From assembly GCF_947623445.1 (NCBI RefSeq), contig NC_135248.1:12719820-12783819 (forward strand): a DNA stretch of 64,000 nt. The letters are read 5' to 3'. Under the pieces are notes generated by a model. It did no database searches and had not been told where the DNA came from. It worked only from the letters and a program-made list of their open reading frames with translations. The DNA is from Clavelina lepadiformis. Lineage: Eukaryota > Chordata > Ascidiacea > Aplousobranchia > Clavelinidae. This document shows positions 1 to 10,351 of the stretch, in pieces. A program made the translations under genes and the position numbers. Positions within the stretch are counted from its first letter, which is position 1. Every line of letters begins with the position of its first letter.

Positions 1-679
1 AGGCAAAAACAGTTGAACTTGAAACTACATTCCGCTGTTATTTATATTGATGAATATTTCATGCATTGTGTATTTTTATCGCAGGGGGAAATGAGAAAGC
101 GATTGTTAAAACTGATATTTTCAAGATAAGCAATCTCTGAAGAACCACAAAGCGCGAATAGTAAACATTTTAAGGAGACTTTTTCTCTAATCCCTGCATT
201 GTGTTTTACGAAGAGTTTTACTTTTATCGTACATTAGACTCGGGGAGTCTCTCTTATACAATTTAAGCATTTTTGTGCGGATGCGTATATGTTAATATGA
301 AGGCGTTGCACGAAATGTTCAAAATGAATACAACGCTTTTGCCATAGCAAGTTGTTTCGTTCGCATAACTTTTCATCAAGTTCAATTACAGAGTTTTGAC
401 AAAAGTTTTCGCAGAACTCGTTATTTAATTACCAGTTTCACGGCAACTTGGCTCAGGATTTTACCAAACGGAAGCTTAAATTTGACGTTTAGGTTTCTAC
501 AAACTATAGGTATATAAATGTAAGTGTGTAGGCCACTCCCACTAACTGCTGGCTGGAAATTTGCCGCTTTGTCGAATCCAGACATGATTTCAACATGACA
601 TATTTGTTTATATACAGTTACCACTCTTGGTGATTTCGTTAAGTAGAAAGAGTTTGAAAATTCCCTCTATCAAACAGCT
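1..679. other. Intergenic, nothing recognised
   Basis: AT-rich sequence with frequent stops in all frames. I see no domain, exon signal pair, repeat or RNA gene here. Confidence 0.5.
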
Positions 680-865
680 GTGTCACATCGGCTCAAGTGT
701 CCGTGTGGTGCGCAGTATATATCAGACCAACAAGCAAGAAGCTCTATCCTGCCAAGGATGAACAAACACAAACCCCGCAAATTTCTAACCACTAATCTAA
801 AGCTGCCAAACAACTCCGCGAACACTTTAACCACATAATAGGTTTTCTTTTCGTCTTGTCAAGAT
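680..865 (+). mobile_element. Possible Penelope-like retroelement remnant (GIY-YIG part)
   Basis: A short stretch reads KCPCGAQYI and, a little further on, AKQLREHFNH. Spacing and residues resemble the start of the GIY-YIG endonuclease of Penelope-like elements, where a CPCG.QY motif is followed by an arginine/histidine-rich helix and a ..HFN.H motif. The copy is short, degenerate and not readable as one frame. No reverse transcriptase is seen upstream inside the window. It is best treated as an old fossil; chance similarity is possible. Confidence 0.33.
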
Positions 866-1913
866 AGGAAACTCAAGATAAAAGAAACTTAACAAATTCT
901 TCAGCCGTCGGATAACGCAAACATCCAGTCCTTGGTCCATTTCTTCGGCCCTTTTTGTCTGATGTTTGTCGCTTCTTACAATTTCTGTTTTCTCTTCAGT
1001 TTCAAATGTCAGTCTCTTTAGGTGCTGACCAACACGTTTTGCATTTTTACACTTTTATATAGTTTTATGTGTTCGTGATTTTCACGTTTTGTACTGTCAA
1101 TTGCATATAGTTTATTTGTCGGACAATCACACACGCCTATGCTTGCTACATATCTGCTTGTTGCTGCAAACCAAGTCATGTATAATTCACTTCACGAAAG
1201 GTAAATCTGTGATTTCACCTTCTGCACTGTGCCTTTTGGTACCGATATGAACATGCGCATTTTATTATTTGTTTTAATCGCGGGTTTAATCAAATTTTGA
1301 CTGAACGGTTCACGTTTTATCATTCGTGTAATCAGTGCAATGTGAGGAATTGTCTCAAACCTCGTTCACTCCTTCCCTCCTCGAGGCAAAGAACGGTGTT
1401 CACGACAAAATCTAGTTAGCTTGTTGGGCTGTGTGCTGGGTTTGGTTTTCATTCCTGTGATGATGGCGACTGCGACAAATGACTTTAGATGAAAATGTGC
1501 CCCAGGTACACAAATTTTATGTGAATTTAGCGTTGCATTTGTTCTGTCGATAATAATCGGAAGCATTTGCGAAACTGTAGGTTTCCCTTCAGTGTCTAAC
1601 CGTAAGAGCGGGAAAATTCCTGGACTGAAGAGTTTAACGTGACAATTGGATCTCTTATGTTGCAGCTGTACAGCGGCAGAGGAACTAAAATCGCACTACT
1701 TCGAAACTTTTCCGACCTTTAGAAGGCGCCAGTGAGTTAATGTTTATCTTTCTAGAAAGCTATTGCTATTTGATACGATACTGCTAATCAGTAACTTCTC
1801 CGACTGTGGTCAATATAGCGGCTTCTAACGGAAATATTGAAATGAGGTAAATGCAGAAGTTATCATTTTAATAAACAAGATTTTCTTGAAACAGTGGTTA
1901 CAGAAATTCACAC
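866..1913. other. Intergenic, nothing recognised
   Basis: No gene, repeat or RNA could be supported. Short frames on either strand have no recognisable motif and no coding-like flanking signals. Confidence 0.5.
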
Positions 1914-2732
1914 TTGTGCAGGGCGGAAAAAAGGACGGATTATAAAGCACATACAAAGCAAATTGGTTATTTTGACCTTACTGACTCACATACATCAGTA
2001 TATCCCGAATACGACCTAGGGGCTAACTGGATCACAAATTTTTACCGGGAACATGTAAGGGCCCCAAAAAAACTAGTATTTAAGCAAAGATTTTGCATTA
2101 GACAAATTGCGTTATTTGACAGCAAGCTTTCCGCGTCCAGCGCTTGTTGGACATTGATATTAGCCAAAACATTGTGGCTTCCTTGTGCTATTTTGCTGCA
2201 CTATTGTATTCTTAAACTCGTTGAAGTAGATGATGACATTATGTTTCTTCAGTTGAAAATGTGGTGCGTGATTTCGAAAATTCTCGATAAACCTCACAAA
2301 CTGCCGCACGATCAACTTTGTTTTCAGCCTCCGCTGTTATCAAATTTCAATTTAAGCTATTTTCGGATGTTACATTTACAGCATAAAATCAATGACGATC
2401 CGGATCAAACAAAAACTTAGACAATTTTGGTAGTTGGTTGAACCGAGATTAAGCTTGCAAGTTGTATTCTTACGGTGAGGACTGGTGGCATGTCGAATTT
2501 CAGAAGAATTTTGCCTGAATGTCACTTCAGCAAAGTCCCAGACAAACTTCTGGAACACGAAGAGGTTGCAAAGTATGATTTAGAGTTTAGACACACAAAT
2601 CCAACGTACTTTGGATTTGTCAAAATGACGTCGAGGCAACGTGTTTGTCTCTGGTTGAGGATGTTGCGACCAACCTTGACAAACAACGTTGTCTACTGCC
2701 TGCCGGGTCGTCTTAAAATCTGTAGACTTTGA
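1914..2732 (+). other. Unassigned open stretch, two blocks in one frame
   Basis: One forward frame stays open from 1914 to 2420 and again from 2475 to 2732, with only two stops in about 270 codons (TAG at 2418 and TGA between the blocks). At this AT content that is longer than expected by chance. There is no ATG at the head of the first block; it follows a possible splice acceptor (..tgtgcag) at about 1919. The reading contains no motif I recognise. It could be an old transposon coding relic, an exon of an unknown gene, or luck. I do not assign a function. Confidence 0.25.
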
Positions 2733-4028
2733 GTAACTTAGTTCATCATGCACCAACTTTAAAAATGCTACAATGAGTTTGATATGTTCCAACAGCTTTA
2801 AAACGCGTCGAAATGTAATGTATATTCTCATATTTACAATAGCTGCCAATTTATAGTTTACGATTTTGAAACGCCGTGTACTCGACTATGAACATGTTTT
2901 CCTGTAAAGGTTGTAGCCAATAAACAGTCGCAAATAGGAAAATGGGATGAAAAAAGAACAAAAATCGTAAAAATACTGATGACCTCAAAGTATTAGGTCT
3001 GGGAGGGGGCCCATGGCCCTGTGCTAACTGAGCGTATTGTTGAGGTTGTGAACAGTTGTTAATTATTGTTTGATCGATTGTTCGCTGATCTGACTCTATA
3101 GATAGCGCATTCATTAACCCCTGATAGCCAGTTAAGCATCTCAGTACCTGAACAAAACTGTCAGTGTCTTTGAATCATTATTTATTGTAGGTTCTTTACG
3201 AAACGGTTACTGTTTTCAGAGCACTGAATAAAGTTGCGTTCGGTAGACTGTAATTTACCAACCATGCGTATCAGACGAGTTGAACGCATGGTTGTTCAAC
3301 GACATGTTGAACGCTGAATTTAGAATGACGTAATTCGGAAGTAATCAAAACGGGGTCGCGCATACTAAACACAGCCAAAATACAGTACAGCGCTTATGGT
3401 TAAACATTGGAAATTTTGCACTTAATTGGCAAAGGCAGAACCAAGGAATACTTAATTTTGATTCGCAGTTGGGCTCAATTTAGCATTTGATAGAATGAGA
3501 GAATGTCGATGGTATCGCAAACAAATAAAATATGACAAGCTGAACCAAACTAGTGCTGTAGGCCTAATCATCCTTTTTTGCACTGTTTGCTTTTCTACCA
3601 AACAGCGAACTGTGTAAATAAGAAAAGCAAATCATTGGGAGAGATTACATTGCTGTGATGCGGTAATCAGAAAGGTTTGCTTTACGGCTTACCAGTAATT
3701 CCAGAGGAATTGTTGAGTTGGTGTTCACATTTTCGCCATTTTTTTACATTCGTTATAATAAAAATTTAAGAAACGTATGAAGAGAAAAACCTGTTTCAGA
3801 CTTGTAACAAAGTGGAGCATAAAAAGCAGAAACGTGGTTGTAAGTATTTGAGGTGAAATGAACCAATGAACTAGTTAAGCAACACAGCTTGTGCTGTGCT
3901 CTTGCGGCTTAGAATAAATGTGGGTTTGAAAGTTTCATTATGATTTTAAAGCTATACAGTAACACACAGTAACATATTCAGGCACAAGACTGTTTAAGGT
4001 TTATAACGTAAGTCAAAATTTTTGAAAA
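2733..4028. other. Intergenic, upstream of first GST
   Basis: No gene is supported here. The last few hundred bases before 4029 would be the promoter of the first GST copy, but I see no convincing TATA box. The upstream sequence does not match the conserved promoter block shared by the three nearly identical GST copies. Confidence 0.45.
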
Positions 4029-4709
4029 ATGTCAAAGATAATTCTCGGTTACTGGAACTAAAGAGGTCGAGCCGAGCCAATACGTCATCTGCTGGAATAT
4101 GCTGGCGTGGCGTTTGAGGAAAGGAGATACAAGCTATCCGGGGCGCCACCCAACATTGACGGCAAAGAATGGTTTGACGTCAAGCCTATGATGGGCCTTG
4201 ACTTGCCAAATATTTCTTACATCATCGACGGTGACGTCAAAATGACGCAAGGTTTTGCGATTATGAAATATCTAGGGAAAAAATTCGGGCTCTTTCCAAC
4301 AACGGCGGAAGAGATTCGTCGGTGTGACGTTGTCGAAGGAGTAACTCGCGATTTATGGATTGCCTTTGGCGTGATGTGTTATGACCTCAAGAACTTCGAG
4401 GTTTCAAAGAAGAAATTTTTAGAAGAAACAAATCCGGCTTTTCTTGAGGCTTTTCGGAATTTTCTCGGGGATTTCAAGTGGGTTGCTGGAGATAAGATGA
4501 CATACGTGGATTTTATGCTCTGTGAGGTACTGGATTGTGTCGTAACAATGGATCCAGGTAACTTGGATCAAAATCCCGCGGTCAAGAAGTACTTGGAACG
4601 ATTTCTTGCTCTCGACAAGATAGCAGCATACCGGGAATCAAAAAGATTTATGAAAATGTCGGTTTATGGCCCCTGGGCTGCCTGGGACGGCAAAAAAAGT
4701 GTACAGTAA
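4029..4709 (+). pseudogene. Mu-class glutathione S-transferase with early in-frame stop
   Basis: Read from the ATG at 4029 the sequence starts MSKIILGYWN, then TAA at 4059-4061, then RGRAEPIRHLLEY and a full mu-class GST to the stop at 4707, 226 codons in all. The length and frame equal those of the intact copies in the window. The family transfers glutathione to electrophiles in the cytosol. The N-terminal thioredoxin-like fold (catalytic Tyr in LGYW, the cis-proline segment LPN, then DGDVKMTQ) and the C-terminal helical domain are otherwise intact, with no frameshift. It is the most diverged member (DGKKSVQ end, FGVMCYD loop). A single nonsense change in codon 11 suggests a young null allele, a recent pseudogene or a sequence error. 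The first in-frame ATG after the stop would remove much of the glutathione-binding domain, so internal initiation is unlikely to rescue it. Confidence 0.8.
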
Positions 4710-5224
4710 ATCAGTTACAGTGCTTGAAAACAATTCCTGTATTGCCTTTGTGTATATTGGGCTTATAAGTATCACGTTACTGCGTTAGCAAAAAGACTGT
4801 ACCCTGATTTATAGTGGAAGTTATTGAGGTGATTCAAATTTTATTTTTATCAGTTGGACAATTACATATTTCAACCTGGTATTGTATTTATTACTGTTAG
4901 TTATTGATCTCTGAATAGTCTTATGCTATAAAAAAACCCGAAAAAAGTTGCAAACTGAATTGAGTGTCTGTCACATTCGAATAAAAACATTTTCCGGGCA
5001 TTTGCTGCTTGCTTTTGACAGTTACCATGACGTGAACTTGCAATCAATGCTAAAAATGTAACAAACCAAACTAACTGAGTAAAGGAAAGTTTATTTGGCA
5101 AAGCACTCATCGTTTAACAGCCGATGGAATCTCTCGAGAATTGAAGTGAGTTGAAACTAATTTGCATAACGCTAGATGTGATGAACGTTAAATGAATCAC
5201 CAAGGCTTTCATTGGGATTCGGGA

Positions 5225-5318
5225 CTTTTTTCCAAAAGTACCGACGGTACCGGTATCCGTACTGAAAAAGTACCACGGTACAGTAATTCCGTACTATAGT
5301 ACTGCGGTACTGCCCACC
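5225..5318. repeat. GTAC/GGTACC-rich self-complementary segment
   Basis: About nine GTAC or GGTACC words, on both strands by their palindromic nature, occur in under 100 bp (ggtaccggta, cggtac, gtactgcggtac). Such blocks occur inside some non-autonomous DNA transposons. I could not find flanking terminal repeats or a target duplication. Confidence 0.4.
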
Positions 5319-5449
5319 TATGTCAAAAACTATCTTTCGGTTTTTTACAGTTTATTGTAATGTTTAGTTGTCAAGGTACCAGAAGTCTGGTCTCAATAAC
5401 ATAGACTAATCTCGGTACAAGTCTATTGTTTGACAGTATTTATGTCCAA

Positions 5450-5505
5450 AGAGAACGAGAGAGAGAGGAGAAAGAAAGAAAGAAAAAGGAAAACAAAAGA
5501 AACAA
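5450..5505 (+). repeat. Purine tract (GA/GAAA)n
   Basis: An almost pure A/G run: gagagagagagg followed by several gaaa units. It is simple sequence. Confidence 0.7.
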
Positions 5506-6290
5506 GGTTTTATCATGAGGACGATGAGCAATGTCATAAATGATTTCACTATCCATATTTCGTCAATGTAGACTCCTAGACCAATATGTGAATGGTACAG
5601 TAACTGATTAAATATTTCTATTATGTTTTTATTTTCCCATAGCGATACAAATGCAATCATTTTAACAAAGGAATGGTCGGCCATACAACCAACTTGTCTT
5701 GCTTGCAGTTCAAACGAGACGAAAGCTCGATTTCGTGTATTATTTTCCTCGAAGTCTCGCTACTACTGGAAATCAAATATTAACCCTACACCTCCAGCTA
5801 GACCAGATAATAGGTAGGAGGCCTATTGGGTGTATTGTACATGACGTTATAGGTGTTTTTGAAAATTGAATGTGATGTGAGTAGTTTTAATCTTTAATCT
5901 TTTAATCTTTTTGATCTTAGTTTTAATTGTTTGACGCCTCCTTAAAACCGGCGATCATTCCTCATCACTCCATCATTAAAAATTTTACAACCAAAGCTTT
6001 TATTTTTTTGCTAATTTTAAGCTTATATCATTCGAAATTACCTGCCCGCTCAAGTAAAAATGTTCGAAAGAAGGAAGCCGCATGAGTCCAGTTCAGAAAG
6101 TTGGGTCACTTCATCATTTTATCTCAGCTTAATGGTCCAGGTCGATCCAAACCCGGCAATTAAACCCAGGAAAACCAAAATTTCTGGGTATTGGAAATAA
6201 TCCGGGAAATATGAACTCGTATGACGTATTCACAAAAGTCCTGAATGACAATTTCGCAGTGATTAATCGCGAAGACGTTTGATTGGTTAG

Positions 6291-6411
6291 TTGAAAACAT
6301 CTGTAATTAGCGCGCGACGCGTGGAATGTAAGTTGACGTCACAAGTGAATAAAGAAGCTTGTGATCATTTCAGTTTGACGGTAGCTGAGAAGGTCGCAGT
6401 TGAGAGAACTT
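6291..6411 (+). promoter_or_regulatory. Putative promoter with CCAAT and CRE motifs
   Basis: Just upstream of the small gene at 6412 are an inverted CCAAT box (gattggtt, about 6281-6288), a CpG-rich word (gcgcgcgacgcg) and a consensus cAMP-response element TGACGTCA at 6334-6341. No TATA box is seen at the usual distance. The motifs are visible; the promoter role is inferred from position only. Confidence 0.3.
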
Positions 6412-6903
6412 ATGCGTTGGCTTGGTGAGCTCAACATTACAGCGCAGAGTGAAAGCTTTCCTTGGTACGTTGGTGAGTTGAATGTTCAACATTTTGTTAA
6501 TAGTGATGAATATGTTAATGATAAAAATAATTCAAACATAATCTTTATGTGTACAGATGCAGTATATACATATAGTATACGTATTAACATTATTAGGTCT
6601 TAGACGATTAGGAAGTTTTTAAAGCTTTCCCTTTGATATTTCTATTTGATTGTAAACAATTTCTGTTGACTTGTATTTAAACTGGTGTGAAGTTACCCCA
6701 TTTTATTTTTGTAACAAAGCCAGCTCGTAAATTAACTTTATTTTGTAAGAAATTATTAGTTTAGCTTTTTACGTTAACTTTACGAAACTTTAAAATTTTT
6801 TATTTAAAATATGTTTACAGGTTCAGGCGATGTACCTCCGATCAATTCTCAACATTTCGACAATGACGTAGACTTTCTGGAAAAGTTCAGTTACTTTTAT
6901 TGA
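6412..6903 (+). CDS. Possible two-exon microprotein gene (47 aa), unknown function
   Basis: Exon 1 (6412-6472) starts ATG after an in-frame upstream stop and ends at a strong donor (GTTG|gtgagt) in phase 1. Exon 2 (6821-6903) follows a good acceptor (tttacag) and completes the same phase, running to TGA. The product would read MRWLGELNITAQSESFPWYV, then G, then SGDVPPINSQHFDNDVDFLE and KFSYFY. It is acidic and aromatic at the C-terminus, with no signal peptide or membrane segment. The intron is 348 bp and very AT-rich, unlike the exons. A CRE and CCAAT motif lie just upstream. I recognise no family. It could also be two exons of a longer gene, or chance; the phase match and exon/intron base contrast argue for a real gene. 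Confidence 0.38.
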
Positions 6904-7393
6904 CGTGAGCGAATTTAGCAAAACTTTGATCGATAAACAACTCGCAAAATTAAATTCTTTTAATTGTTGCGGATCATGTGTTCAGTGGAATAGTTCAATC
7001 GTAATGTTCTCTTTGAATTTTATGTCTTTAAATTCTTTTACGCTGTCACTATTTTGCCGAAAAATCCATAATTTCAAAGCTAAATTCTCCTTGACCTAAC
7101 TTAGCTGGTATACAACATAGTTAGTTTATTAATCTTAATGCGTAGATCTAATTCCTTAAGCTTTCATTAAATAGCTTTAACGGAAAGTTGCGTAAACTAT
7201 TTAAGGTAAAAAGCATCTGTTTAATAAAATGTGAAATATTGATTAATTAATTATCGTATTTAGGTATTAGTGATTTTTATTGTTTCCTCGTGGACATTGA
7301 TTTATAAAAAGTTTCAGCACTAAACGGTGCTAATGATCAAACTCCAGCTGAGCTTTCAACCACGATGCAAGAAAAAATTTTCTCTGCAGATGC
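6904..7393. other. AT-rich, nothing recognised
   Basis: Very AT-rich sequence following the small gene. The first AATAAA-like word is at about 7218 and could be its polyadenylation signal. No other feature is supported. Confidence 0.4.
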
Positions 7394-7466
7394 TGCATGG
7401 CCGGGAATCGAACCCGCTACCTTCATGCTATTAGGCAAAACCTTTACCACCATGCTAAACCACCGA
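7394..7466 (-). mobile_element. tRNA-derived SINE-like head
   Basis: On the minus strand an A-box-like TTTAGCATGGTGG is followed about 40 nt later by a B box, GGGTTCGATTCCC. The spacing is that of a tRNA gene (internal Pol III promoter). The acceptor arms do not pair and the T stem is imperfect, so it is not a functional tRNA. It is best read as the head of a tRNA-derived SINE or a tRNA pseudogene. Confidence 0.5.
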
Positions 7467-7685
7467 TTTTATTTTGATTCAATTTTTAAATATATATCAT
7501 TCGGAATCGTCTTGCCAAGTAAAAACATCTTCCCACTAATGTTGCCACTTCACCCGCGTCCCCGGCCGGCGCCTCAGTCCCAGACATTGTTAGGTGGCTT
7601 AAGGCCGTTAACTTACTGATGGGGTTGGAGATAGGGAAGGGATTAGGAAGGGAGGGGTGGGGTTGGGGTGGGGTTTAAAGGGGTT

Positions 7686-7876
7686 AGAGTGGCCCAAGGC
7701 CGAGGGATAGGACACAAAGCGGCTTAAGGCCATGGACTGTTTAAGAGTGGCTTATGGCCTTTGTTGGGTTAAGAGTGGCTTACGGCCGGGGTTTAATCTA
7801 TCGCGGCTTACGGCCGTAATTACAGCTTAAGCGGCTTATGGCCGTGAATTGGGCTAGAATGGCTTATGGCCGGGGT
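7686..7876 (+). repeat. 28-bp minisatellite built on GGCTTAtGGCC
   Basis: The core GGCTTAYGGCC (first copy GGCCCAAGGCC) starts at 7691, 7721, 7749, 7777, 7805, 7833 and 7861. The spacings are 30, 28, 28, 28, 28, 28. A further core lies at 7595, outside the phased array. The units share a preceding AAGAGT or similar word and a following CGKKG. The core is nearly palindromic. The array runs straight into the tRNA-like segment at 7869, so it may be the internal repeat of a composite SINE. Confidence 0.85.
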
Positions 7877-7934
7877 TCGAACCTGGAACCTATCGCACCG
7901 AGTGCAGTGTCGAAGAATACGAGCTAAGAAGTGG
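7869..7934 (-). mobile_element. tRNA-derived SINE-like head abutting the minisatellite
   Basis: The minus strand reads an A-box-like TTAGCTCGTAT and, about 40 nt on, the B box GGTTCGAACCCC with a T stem pairing at four of five positions. The acceptor ends do not pair. It overlaps the last minisatellite unit, which suggests one composite element. Confidence 0.45.
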
Positions 7935-8010
7935 CAACTGTGGACAGAGGTAAATTCACGTATTTAACCTGGCATCAGGTGATGGTTCTAGAAAAAAGGA
8001 AAAGTATCAT

Positions 8011-8075
8011 CTGGGGATTCGAACCCTGAACTCTTAAAGCCGAATGAACGTCACCTGTAGCCGAGCTATGAAGCG
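8011..8075 (-). mobile_element. tRNA-derived SINE-like head
   Basis: The minus strand reads TAGCTCGGCTAC (A box) and GGGTTCGAATCCCC (B box) at tRNA spacing. The acceptor arms do not pair well. It is the third tRNA-like segment in the same orientation within about 700 bp. Confidence 0.45.
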
Positions 8076-8300
8076 ATATCTTTCAGCGAAGTTGGATTAA
8101 TACATGACCATCAACTGTTTTTTTTTTATCAAAAAATGGTTCGTAAGCAATCTATATTGCTCAAATCGATAAGAAAAGCAGGACTGTATGCTTACGCTTC
8201 AATTTGCGCTTGTACAAGATTTGTGCCAGTATCTAACATTTCAATGAAAGGTATACAATTACACATGCAATGCCTTGCACTTGCTATGGATAACCGTTGA

Positions 8301-8432
8301 CCTAATTTGTAGACAAATCCTAAAAGTAGGGGAAGCACCTAATTTGTGGAAAATTGCTAAAATAGGGAAAACACCTAATTTGTAGAAAATTGCTAAAAGT
8401 AGGGGAAGCACCTAAATTCTAGACAAGTATTA
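8301..8432 (+). repeat. 36-37 bp tandem repeat, about 3.5 copies
   Basis: Units beginning cctaatttgt start at 8301, 8338, 8374 and 8411 and share gaaaattgctaaaagtaggg and a gcac junction. The last copy is truncated and diverged. It is non-coding. Confidence 0.8.
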
Positions 8433-9518
8433 GAACCCCTGGAAATAATCAATAGGAAATAATTTTAATTGATCCCGCGACAACAGCACGAAATAGTGAT
8501 AGGAAATAACCTACCATGATATTTGTTTAAGTGTAAAGGTACTTAAGTTATGTTATTTAATTGTTCCAATTGTCACACAACTTGCCCGAAATTATGCCTG
8601 TTCACTGAACAGAAGCCGGAATCGGCCAGGATACATCCATTTGCAGCGATTTGTGAAAAGTTAAGGCACACCAAAATAATTATTTACACAAAAAATTAGA
8701 CGAATGCAGTTCGTATGTATTCTTCATAAAGCATACTTCAGTTGGTTAATTTTGTCAAACCCTGCAGCAGCGCTGTGCATTATCTACATGTTTTACAACT
8801 GAACTTAGTTCAACTGAAACTAATGAAAACAGTGATACAAACAATGAAATTTCCTCTAGTTCACACATTTTTATTAATTACTGGTTGATATTAATTAATA
8901 ATTAATTAATTAATTGATTAATAGTATTAATAATTATTAATTACTCATAATAATTCATAATCACAAAATAACAATAATCACAATAATTCATAACTCATAC
9001 ATTTTTGGTAAAGTACGAATACGGCGAACGACACGGACAGGCTTAAGTGCATTTGTCTGGTTCAACTAGACTTAGAACATTCGGGGCTATGCTATGCTGG
9101 TCCGTGTTCATTTATTTCAGCAAAAATTTCGAGCAGAAAACACAGGAAAAAGAGAAATTGCGGGCAGCAGTATAGAAAGAGGGCATAGATGATGTCTTCT
9201 ACTGCTTTTACATACTAGACAAGTCCTCAGGTTCAATATCCTCATGATCATGATGCACTTGTAGCGTTTATCAACAAAAATTAACGGCCGACTCAGCATA
9301 CAACGTTTTCTTCAGAATATTTATGCTCGGATTGGGAAAGTCTTTGCAAGAGTTAAACTGGGAGACAATTCTCTCGTCGTTTGAGTCCAAGGCTGTGCGT
9401 GAACGGTATCAGATGGTTGGCGTATTTATTTTCAATTTTTTATTTGTGGTTTTGCCCGAACCTGAGTCTCTTCATCATGATCAAAGCTTAATTCTTACCT
9501 TGCTTTAAAGCATTACTA
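8433..9518. other. Intergenic; AT-rich low complexity at 8870-9000
   Basis: No gene is supported. From about 8870 to 9000 the sequence is almost entirely TTAATTAA/ATAATT words (low-complexity, self-complementary). Confidence 0.45.
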
Positions 9519-9576
9519 CGGTGGCACAGCTGGGTATCGAACTCGAGTTGCATCATCGTGAGCGCCCTCGACCACA
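9519..9576 (-). mobile_element. tRNA-derived SINE-like head
   Basis: The minus strand reads TGGTCGAGGGCG (A-box-like) and GAGTTCGATACCC (B-box-like) at tRNA spacing, with poor acceptor pairing. It is likely a SINE remnant. Confidence 0.4.
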
Positions 9577-10077
9577 TTAAATGCTGTACACGGTATACAC
9601 GTGCACTAGGATTTTTTATATTTAGGTCGTGTTTAAAAAGTTTTCAAGTTAAATAAACTATCATACTGTATCAACCATTCTATCCCATTCTGTATCAACC
9701 GAAACCAAGTTTGCGAAAAAAAATTCTTTTGTATTTTAATTTTCTGACCCCGCTAATGAGCCCAAATGTTTTCACAAAATTTCATCAAAAAGTTGTCAAA
9801 TCTTGCTTGTAACGTGATATAATTGTCCAAATGATCAAAAGTTCATTTGAAAAGTAAAACCCTTAAGTAAATGACCTTCAGTAACAAATGTTGACTCTAG
9901 TTTACATTAGTCAGGAAAATATATCAATATTTTTTAAACTAAGTTGAGACATTTGTAAGTGAGAAACAAAAAATGTTTTAGGTTTTTCGCAGCGCTGTTA
10001 TAATCTGTTTTTCAACATTTTCGGTTAGGGGGAATTCCCAAATTTAGCATTTTTTTTTTTTAAGTAAGAATTTGAGG
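9577..10077. other. Intergenic, nothing recognised
   Basis: AT-rich and without gene or repeat evidence up to the target duplication of the next element. Confidence 0.45.
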
Positions 10078-10085
10078 CTTATGAG

Positions 10086-10343
10086 CTATGTTCCCTCTAA
10101 GCTGCGCGCGTGCGCAAATGCGCACTGCTGATACGGTCTCCGCGCACAGAAAATCTGTGCTGCGCACAGAAAATCTGTGCTGCGCACAAGAAAATAATCC
10201 AATCTGAATTGAAAATAGAATAAACGCATAATAATGGCCACAGTGCGCACGTGGCACGTCTGATGTTGCTCACGGTGGTCCAAGGGACCGCTCAGGGAGT
10301 TAGTGTGTTTGCTCAGACTCGTAAAAAATTAGAGGGAACATTG
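10086..10343. mobile_element. hAT-type MITE with 8-bp target duplication
   Basis: A 258-bp non-autonomous element. The left end is CTATGTTCCCTCTAA; the reverse complement of the right end is CAATGTTCCCTCTAA (14 of 15 bases match). The element is bracketed by identical 8-bp direct repeats CTTATGAG at 10078-10085 and 10344-10351. An 8-bp duplication plus ends starting C-A/T is the hAT signature. The interior is GC-rich and CpG-rich (tgcgcgcgtgcgca), contrasting with the AT-rich host sequence. It holds two tandem copies of a cagaaaatctgtgctgcgca unit that is itself a small palindrome. There is no transposase; mobility would need one supplied in trans. Small open frames inside it are by-products of the CpG-rich sequence. 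Confidence 0.85.
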
Positions 10344-10351
10344 CTTATGAG

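Larger units (their letters stand above)
4710..6290. other. Intergenic with simple-sequence segments
   Basis: No gene is supported. It contains a GTAC-rich inverted segment (5225-5318) and a purine tract (about 5450-5505), listed separately. A block near 6140-6215 has imperfectly self-complementary CCGGG/CCCGG and CCCAG/CTGGG pieces that could be an eroded MITE, but no target duplication was found. Confidence 0.4.

Noticed and set aside
7394-8075. Functional tRNA genes
   Set aside because: A and B boxes are present, but the acceptor stems do not pair in any of the segments.
10060-10283. Two overlapping minus-strand frames of 65 codons
   Set aside because: They lie inside the hAT MITE and are produced by its CpG-rich tandem units.
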